This document shows positions 7,573-11,731 of a stretch of 11,731 bases of DNA, one piece after another (position 1 is the first letter of the stretch; each line of letters opens with the position of its first letter). The notes under the pieces are model-generated. The model worked only from the letters and a program-made list of their open reading frames with translations, was not told the origin of the DNA and ran no database searches. Source of the DNA: JBBDWZ01 sp050732575 (GTDB taxonomy: Bacteria > Gemmatimonadota > Gemmatimonadetes > Longimicrobiales > RSA9); NCBI GenBank assembly GCA_050732575.1, contig JBOHRF010000146.1:1-11731 (forward strand), in the 5' to 3' direction. The position numbers and the translations under genes are program-made.

Positions 7573-8463
7573 TCAGTTTTCGGGCAGGGGTAAACGGACG
7601 CGGGAAACCGTCGTATCCGAGGTGCTCAGAAAGCGCGCGATCTTGATGCGTTGATGACCCGCCTGCAACGCGTGTGCAATGAGCGTTTTCCGGATCGCAG
7701 AGACAGGCCTCGAGCGCATGCCCGCGCGGATCTGATCCAGCGTGATGACTGGCGCCAGGTCGGCCAGTGCGCGCGCGACGATATCGCTCAAGTCACGCTG
7801 AGTGAACGCATCGGGCGCGGGCGTCACACTGAAGTTCGCCATCCAGAACTCATCGGCCGGCGTTACGCCCGGCGAATGCGGTCGCGGATCATCCGGACCG
7901 AGGTTCTTACACGTGTCATACCACGCGTAATAGTCAGCGTAGTCCTGCTGCGGCGTTCGATCGGTCAAACCGGATGCGAACAGATGGACTGCGGGCCGCA
8001 GCGCTAGGATGCGAGATGCTTCGGGGGAGGCCGTGCGATACGCGAAATCCGACGACCACGCATAGTCACACGCTTCTGCGCACATGCCGGCCTCGACCGG
8101 ATTGCGATGCGTGTACATGATTGCGTTTCGCAGGTGCGCGTCATCGCGACACGGCGTGTCAAAATACCGATACTCCATGACGTAGCCTTTGCGCTTGACG
8201 CGGCGATGGACCGCATACGCGGTACGCTGACACAGCGGATGCATCAACTGGGATAATGGAGCAATCCCTTGCCGAACCACCAGGTGGATGTGGTTGGTCA
8301 TGATGGCGAACGCCAATAGCAGCGCATCCGTCTGCTTCAGTGCCAGCGCAATGATCTCCAGGACTTCAGGGCGCAGCTCTTCAAACCAGAACTCGCCGTT
8401 GTGCGTGCGCGCTATGATGTGAAAGGCGCATCCGGGCAGGTACGAACGTTTTCTCCTTGGCAT
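7573..8463 (-). CDS. REP-associated tyrosine transposase (RAYT, Y1_Tnp)
   Basis: A 296-residue IS200-like Y1 transposase domain with a C-terminal extension, typical of RAYTs, which nick single-stranded REP hairpins. The N-terminus has YLPGCAFHIIARTHNGEFWF (8-27). The metal-binding HUH motif is MTNHIHLVV with His58 and His60, and the catalytic tyrosine is Tyr117 in NAIMYTHRNPVEAG. The C-terminal part (about 252-290, RKTLIAHALQAGHQRIKIAR then FLSTSDTTVSRV) looks like a helix-turn-helix of the DnaA domain 4 or sigma-like kind seen on long RAYTs. ATG 8461-8463 is chosen because the translation then starts MPRRKRSYLPG, a common opening. An in-frame ATG at 8523 would lie in the flanking repeat. All catalytic residues are intact. 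Confidence 0.9.
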   Translation of the reverse strand: MPRRKRSYLPGCAFHIIARTHNGEFWFEELRPEVLEIIALALKQTDALLLAFAIMTNHIHLVVRQGIAPLSQLMHPLCQRTAYAVHRRVKRKGYVMEYRYFDTPCRDDAHLRNAIMYTHRNPVEAGMCAEACDYAWSSDFAYRTASPEASRILALRPAVHLFASGLTDRTPQQDYADYYAWYDTCKNLGPDDPRPHSPGVTPADEFWMANFSVTPAPDAFTQRDLSDIVARALADLAPVITLDQIRAGMRSRPVSAIRKTLIAHALQAGHQRIKIARFLSTSDTTVSRVRLPLPEN

Positions 8464-8494
8464 GCGCCACGATAGTTGCGGCTGCGGGGCACCT

Positions 8495-8540
8495 CCATGG
8501 CAGGATTGGCCAAAACGTGGCAACGTGGTGGTGGTCCGCC
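8495..8540. repeat. Right REP-like repeat
   Basis: The plus strand AACGTGGTGGTGGTCCGCC at 8522-8540 is the exact reverse complement of 7514-7532. The similarity continues inward to CCATGG at 8495-8500. It contains the perfect palindrome TTGGCCAA at 8506-8513. It begins 31 nt upstream of the transposase start and may include its promoter or a self-regulatory binding site. The outer end merges directly into the heptamer array. Confidence 0.62.
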
Positions 8541-8588
8541 CCCTGCCCCCTGCCCCCTGCCCCCTGCCCCCTGCCCTGCCCCTCCCCC
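8538..8588. repeat. GCCCCCT heptamer tandem repeat
   Basis: Five perfect tandem copies of GCCCCCT run from 8538 to 8572, followed by a degenerate C-rich tail (GCCCT, GCCCC, then T and seven Cs) up to 8588. On the minus strand this is AGGGGGC repeated, giving at least five G5 runs separated by 2 nt and so able in principle to form a G-quadruplex. It starts 1 nt beyond the stop codon of the DUF6265-like gene and abuts the right REP-like repeat. Copy number is likely variable. Confidence 0.85.
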
Positions 8589-8589
8589 C

Positions 8590-9060
8590 CTACGTGCAGC
8601 TAACCCGCCGCATCGGGAAGTCGAAGCTGCGCGGGCCGTTGGCGCCGGGGCCTTCGGTGCGTGCTACCAGCGAGTCGGCGCCCAGCTTTCGATAGATAAT
8701 GCGCTGCGGGAAGTCATGGGCGAGGTTCTCGAATACGATGGTGTTGTCCGTGATGGACGCGCTGGGGAACGACGCTTCTTTCTGTCCCGAGGGAACGGCC
8801 GTGTAAACCAACTTGCCGGCTTCGGCGCGAATGCGCACCTGCTCGAAGTCGCGCACCTTGCCTCCAACCACGGTACGGCTGCCACCCAGCATCAGATCCC
8901 CGGCGGGCGGCATCCACATCTCGAGGATCATGCGGTTGCCGGCGCGCAGTTCCCAACAGCCGGCCAGCCAGCGCGCAGCATCCAGAGACTGTGCCTGCTG
9001 CGCCGCTGTGGGAACGGCGCTGAACAGGCTCAAGCCGACCATGATCAATGGTAGTCGCAT
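8590..9060 (-). CDS. Secreted DUF6265-like protein
   Basis: A 156-residue protein with a signal peptide (MRLPLIMVGLSLFSAVPTAA, cleavage after AA near 20), so probably periplasmic. The mature part has the pattern of DUF6265-type proteins: DAARWLAGCWEL (27-38) at the start, MWMPPAGDLMLGGSRTVVGG (48-67), and ENLAHDFPQRIIYRKLGADS (111-130) near the end. Alternating strands suggest a small lipocalin-like beta-barrel. No enzymatic function is known to me. ATG 9058-9060 is chosen because it begins exactly at the signal peptide; the frame extends upstream to 9126 without a better start. An extended -10 element at 9094-9102 would give it its own promoter. Its link to the catabolic genes is only positional. 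Confidence 0.8.
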   Translation of the reverse strand: MRLPLIMVGLSLFSAVPTAAQQAQSLDAARWLAGCWELRAGNRMILEMWMPPAGDLMLGGSRTVVGGKVRDFEQVRIRAEAGKLVYTAVPSGQKEASFPSASITDNTIVFENLAHDFPQRIIYRKLGADSLVARTEGPGANGPRSFDFPMRRVSCT

Positions 9061-9093
9061 GGCAAACTCGCTGCTGAAGACATGAACTAGCTG

Positions 9094-9102
9094 AGTATAA
9101 CA
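9094..9102 (-). promoter_or_regulatory. Candidate extended -10 promoter for the DUF6265-like gene
   Basis: On the minus strand the sequence reads TGTTATACT, an extended -10 element (TG, one base, then TATACT). Transcription would start near 9087, leaving a leader of about 26 nt before the ATG at 9060. No good -35 hexamer at 17 nt is visible, which extended -10 promoters tolerate. Confidence 0.4.
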
Positions 9103-9146
9103 GCGGGATGTGCGGCAGTATTGCACGAATGCGACATGTTCAACGT

Positions 9147-9932
9147 CTATGTGACTTCACCGCCGGCAACGGCAATGGCCTGGCCTGTCATTGCAGCAGC
9201 AGCAGGCGAACACAACCACACGACCGCATGCGCAACTTCCTCCGGTCGAATCAGCCGGCCAATCGGGATCAGGCGCTCCATTCTCAGGCGCGCCTCATCG
9301 GCGGAAAGGTTGCGCGCGTGAGCGATGGAGTCTACGGCGCGCGCGCTCATCTCGCCCTCGGTGTAGGCCGGGCAGACCGCATTTACGGTAATGCCGTGGC
9401 GCGCAACCTCCGCAGCCAGCGCGCGCGTGAGTCCGATCAGACCGTGTTTGGATGCGCAGTAGGCACTGATGCGCGTGTATCCCTTGAGACCCGCGGTCGA
9501 TGCGATGTTGACGATGCGGCCCGATTGCGCCGCCAGCATGCCCGGCAGTACAGCCTGCGTGCACAGGAACGCGCCCGTGAGATTGACCGCCAGTGTGCGC
9601 TCCCACAACTCGCGTGAGGTATCCAGGAATGATGCGCCCTCGGCCACCCCTGCGTTGTTGACCAGAATGTGGGCGGCGCCCAACCGTTGGCGGGCCGACT
9701 GAAAGGCACGTTCAATGGAAGTGGCATCACCCACATCACACGCGACCGTGTGCACCTCTACCTCGTCCTGGTTGGCCAGGTGCGCGGCTGTGTCCTCCAG
9801 CCGCTGGCGATCGCGGCCCATCAATGTCAGGTTGCAACCCTGGTCTGCCAGTGCACGGGCAATGGCTGCGCCCATGCCATGCCCACCCCCGGTGACGATT
9901 GCGTGGCTTCCGCGCAGGCTGGATTCATTCAT
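9147..9932 (-). CDS. Short-chain dehydrogenase/reductase (SDR)
   Basis: A 261-residue classical SDR. The Rossmann glycine motif is TGGGHGMG (14-21), NNAGVAEG is at 92-99, and the catalytic residues are Ser145 in IASTAG, Tyr158 and Lys162 in YCASKHG. PAYTEGEM (188-195) follows the active site. Arg40 at the end of the second strand (LMGRDRQRL) hints at NADP(H) preference. It could act as a 3-hydroxyacyl-CoA dehydrogenase or ring ketoreductase for the downstream operon, as SDRs occur beside aromatic CoA ligases, but it is separated from it by the DUF6265-like gene and the transposase. ATG 9930-9932 is chosen because the Gly-rich motif then falls at the normal distance; the frame is open upstream to 10052. 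Only 47 nt separate it from the divergent gene at 9980. Confidence 0.9.
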   Translation of the reverse strand: MNESSLRGSHAIVTGGGHGMGAAIARALADQGCNLTLMGRDRQRLEDTAAHLANQDEVEVHTVACDVGDATSIERAFQSARQRLGAAHILVNNAGVAEGASFLDTSRELWERTLAVNLTGAFLCTQAVLPGMLAAQSGRIVNIASTAGLKGYTRISAYCASKHGLIGLTRALAAEVARHGITVNAVCPAYTEGEMSARAVDSIAHARNLSADEARLRMERLIPIGRLIRPEEVAHAVVWLCSPAAAAMTGQAIAVAGGEVT

Positions 9933-9979
9933 GCGCGGGAAGCTAGGATTAGCCAGAGAATCGGCAACCGCGGGACGGT

Positions 9980-10249
9980 ATGGCCGAGCCGAACAAACGT
10001 CGGGTGATCGTATTCCTGTGGCAGGTTGTGTTGGCCGGCATCGGCGCCGCATTCTGGCGCGCGCGTTGGGCCGCGCGCGGATACCGAGAGTGGCAGGCAG
10101 CCCGCGTGAGCGACCCCTCGGTTGCTGAGTTGCATCACGATAGTCTTGTGATCGAAACGGCGCTCGCCGTCCTGGCCGCGGGCTGCGCCTGCGCCGCGCT
10201 CATCTCGCTCGTGCGCCGGCGCGCGCGCCGCTCAGCGAACCGATCATGA
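9980..10249 (+). CDS. Small two-helix membrane protein of unknown function
   Basis: An 89-residue protein with two hydrophobic segments, VIVFLWQVVLAGIGAAFW (9-26) and LVIETALAVLAAGCACAALI (56-75), joined by a charged loop (RARWAARGYREWQAAR). It ends in an Arg-rich tail, RRRARRSANRS. This fits an inner-membrane hairpin with both ends in the cytoplasm. GGGA lies 5 nt before the ATG. Its stop overlaps the next start (ATGA, 10246-10249), so it forms a two-gene unit with the DUF1801-like gene. I do not recognise the family. Confidence 0.6.
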   Translation: MAEPNKRRVIVFLWQVVLAGIGAAFWRARWAARGYREWQAARVSDPSVAELHHDSLVIETALAVLAAGCACAALISLVRRRARRSANRS

Positions 10250-10697
10250 AAACACCCTCGCCCGCACAACAACTGGACGCGTTCATCGACCGCTACTCTC
10301 CCGAGATAAGCGCGCAGGCGCGCGCGGCGCTGGACCGCATGCGCGCATGCCTGCCCGGCGCCATCGAGCTGGTCTACGACAACTACAATGGTTTGGTGAT
10401 CGGGTTCGGTCCCAACGAGCGCGCATCGGAAGCGATTTTGTCGATTGTGTTGTACCCGCGTTGGGTCAGCCTCTGCTTCCTGCAAGGGGCAAAGCTGGCC
10501 GACCCGCACAAGTTGCTGAAAGGCAGCGGCAAGGTCGTGCGCACCATCACGCTGACGGGGCGGCCGACCTGGAGACACCTGCCGTGCAGGACCTCATCGC
10601 GCGGGCACTGCAGAATGCATCCACGCCGCTGGATCCAACCGGCTCGCGCCGGCTTGTGATCAAGTCCGTATCAGCCAAACAGCGACCGCGCCGATAG
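10246..10697 (+). pseudogene. DUF1801-like protein, frameshifted
   Basis: The first frame encodes residues 1 to about 105 of a DUF1801-like protein (YdhG-type): AQQLDAFIDRYSPEISAQAR at the start, then ELVYDNYNGLVIGFGPN, LYPRWVSLCFLQGAKL and LLKGSGKVVRTITLTG. After the GGGG at 10557-10560 this frame becomes meaningless and runs to 10659. The family-like end instead continues in the +2 frame from 10560: AADLETPAVQDLIARAL, then PLDPTGSRRLVIKSVSAKQR and RPRR, with a stop at 10695-10697. One extra G in the run would restore an intact protein of about 150 residues. It is either a real one-base loss or a homopolymer sequencing error. The function of the family is poorly defined. Confidence 0.8.
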
Positions 10698-10716
10698 GTC
10701 GGCGGGCACCGGACGG

Positions 10717-11731
10717 TCACGTACCTGAGTAGAGTCCAAGCGTTACGGGATGCGGGGAGTCAAGTGCATCCTCAATGCGCAACCGAACCTGACGCACTTG
10801 CGCGGGGGCAAAGCGGTCGAGCTTGCGGTAACCAATGGTCATGCCGCTGGAGAGCGTGAACCAGGCACCGCCGTTGGATCCCTCCAGCGTGTAGCGCGCA
10901 ACGAGTTGTCCGCGCGAGATGTCCTCACGCAGATCGGCAATGGACACGCTGATCGTCCGGCCCAGATCCAGCTCGAGCAAGCCCGTGCGCGCGCCAGTCG
11001 CACGCCATGCAGGCGTGCGGCCCCCGGCGAGGTTGGTGCGGAAGAGCGCCCTGAGACGCTCGTGCATGCCCTGCAGCCGCGCCACATCCACATCGTGCAG
11101 CAGACCGTCGCGCGTGGGCGGTACGTTCAGCAACAACTTCGAGTTGCGACCCACCGAAGTGAAGTAGAGGTCTACCAGGTTGTCGATCGAGCGTACGCGC
11201 GCATCTTCTGCCGGATGATGAAACCAGCCGGGCCGTATCGAGACATCGGTCTCACCCGGTTGCCACACAGAACCGGCCGGATCACCGTGCTGCAGCATGC
11301 GCATCACGGCATCACCGCTCAGGCCGGGCACGGGTACCACGGCCGGATCCACAGTTGACCAGTTCGGATCGCCGGCGCTGCCGCGCTCGTTTCCGATCCA
11401 GCGCACGTCCGGCCCTGCATCAGAGAACATCACAGCATTGGGCTGCAGCTTGCGCACCAGGCCCCAGACGCGCGGCCAATCGTATTGCTGCCGCCGCCCG
11501 TTCGGCCCCTCGCCGTTCGCGCCATCAAACCAGACTTCGTGAACGGGGCCGTATTGCGTGAGCAACTCTGTGAGCTGATCGCAGTACAGATCGTTGTAGC
11601 GCGGCGAATCGCCGTAGGTTGGCTCGTGCCGGTCCCACGGTGAGAGGTAGAACCCGACTCGCAGCTGCTCGGCGCGACAGGCGTCCACGAATTCGCGCAC
11701 CAGGTTGCCGCGGCCCTCACGCCACGGGCTG
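10717..11731 (-). CDS. Alpha-L-fucosidase, GH29 (N-terminus beyond window)
   Basis: The frame is open to the right edge, so the start lies outside; the GTG at 11700 is an internal Val, since SPWREGRGNLV precedes REFVDACR in frame. About 337 residues are visible. The GH29 barrel is seen in VGFYLSPWDRHEPTYGD, HEVWFDGANGEG and NAVMFSDAGPDVRWIGNERG. The Asp of VWFDGA (codon at 11524-11526) is the expected nucleophile. The Glu of GNERG (11386-11388) is a candidate acid/base, as in the alpha-1,3/4-specific GH29-B branch. The C-terminal 90 or so residues (LELDLGRTISVSIADLREDI onward, ending VTLGLYSGT) form a beta-sandwich-like domain. The enzyme would release fucose from glycans, probably in the periplasm, but the signal peptide is not visible. 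It is convergent with the DUF1801-like gene, 19 nt away. Confidence 0.92.
   Translation of the reverse strand, partial: SPWREGRGNLVREFVDACRAEQLRVGFYLSPWDRHEPTYGDSPRYNDLYCDQLTELLTQYGPVHEVWFDGANGEGPNGRRQQYDWPRVWGLVRKLQPNAVMFSDAGPDVRWIGNERGSAGDPNWSTVDPAVVPVPGLSGDAVMRMLQHGDPAGSVWQPGETDVSIRPGWFHHPAEDARVRSIDNLVDLYFTSVGRNSKLLLNVPPTRDGLLHDVDVARLQGMHERLRALFRTNLAGGRTPAWRATGARTGLLELDLGRTISVSIADLREDISRGQLVARYTLEGSNGGAWFTLSSGMTIGYRKLDRFAPAQVRQVRLRIEDALDSPHPVTLGLYSGT

Larger units (their letters stand above)
7514..8540 (-). mobile_element. RAYT transposase unit bounded by inverted REP-like repeats
   Basis: A Y1/HUH transposase gene (7573-8463) is enclosed by two copies of a 46-nt sequence in opposite orientation, at 7514-7559 and 8495-8540. 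They are identical over the outer 19 nt and about 80% identical overall (37 of 46 by hand). This is the layout of a REP-associated tyrosine transposase with its own flanking repeats. The unit lies in the gap between the DUF6265-like gene and the crotonase leader. No target duplication was found, as expected for HUH enzymes. Whether it is still mobile is unknown. Confidence 0.65.

Noticed and set aside
8464..8523. Upstream ATG at 8523 as the transposase start
   Set aside because: It lies inside the right REP-like repeat and adds 20 residues without family similarity. ATG at 8463 gives the usual RAYT N-terminus.
8538..8588. CRISPR-like array
   Set aside because: The unit is 7 nt with no spacers, and no cas genes are nearby; it is a simple tandem repeat.
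10555..10562. Programmed frameshift in the DUF1801-like gene
   Set aside because: There is no classical slippery heptamer or clear downstream stimulatory structure. A one-base loss in a G run is simpler, and such proteins are normally encoded in one frame.

Overview
The window is GC-rich, chromosome-like bacterial DNA. An orphan permease of the acidobacterial duplicated type (ADOP) beside a decayed paralogue, a CoA-dependent aromatic-acid operon, a REP-associated tyrosine transposase and a GH29 fucosidase together suggest a heterotrophic soil or aquatic bacterium, most likely Gemmatimonadota or Acidobacteriota. This assignment is inferred from gene content and style; no rRNA or other phylogenetic marker is present.

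Layout: (1) 1-475 holds a frameshifted remnant of an ADOP permease gene, low-complexity and inverted repeats, and a doubtful tiny ORF. (2) 476-2974 (+) is an intact ADOP/MacB-FtsX-type permease. (3) 2975-3407 holds a minus-strand TPR gene fragment and a pyrimidine-rich direct repeat. (4) 3408-7460 (-) is a tight four-gene operon: enoyl-CoA hydratase-like crotonase, acyl-CoA dehydrogenase, 2-aminobenzoate/benzoate-type CoA ligase and a RidA-like protein. Each junction overlaps by 4 nt. (5) 7514-8540 is a RAYT transposase gene flanked by inverted 46-nt REP-like repeats with 19 perfect bases. (6) 8538-9932 (-) holds a heptanucleotide tandem repeat, a secreted DUF6265-like protein and an SDR oxidoreductase. 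(7) 9980-10697 (+) holds a small membrane protein and a DUF1801-like gene broken by a one-base frameshift. (8) 10717 to the right edge (-) is the C-terminal part of a GH29 alpha-L-fucosidase.

The ligase, dehydrogenase, crotonase, RidA protein and possibly the SDR resemble the accessory set of aerobic CoA-dependent 2-aminobenzoate (anthranilate) degradation. The ligase would activate the acid, and the others would process the dearomatised amino/oxo-cyclohexenyl-CoA by beta-oxidation-like steps plus deamination. The 2-aminobenzoyl-CoA monooxygenase/reductase that must act between them is not in the window, so the pathway is a hypothesis. Two points make it more than routine: the crotonase lacks both canonical hydratase glutamates but has an Asp where 4-chlorobenzoyl-CoA dehalogenase has its nucleophile, and the RidA protein lacks the conserved deaminase arginine. 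The RAYT/REP unit sits between the SDR-DUF6265 pair and the operon, directly upstream of the crotonase leader.
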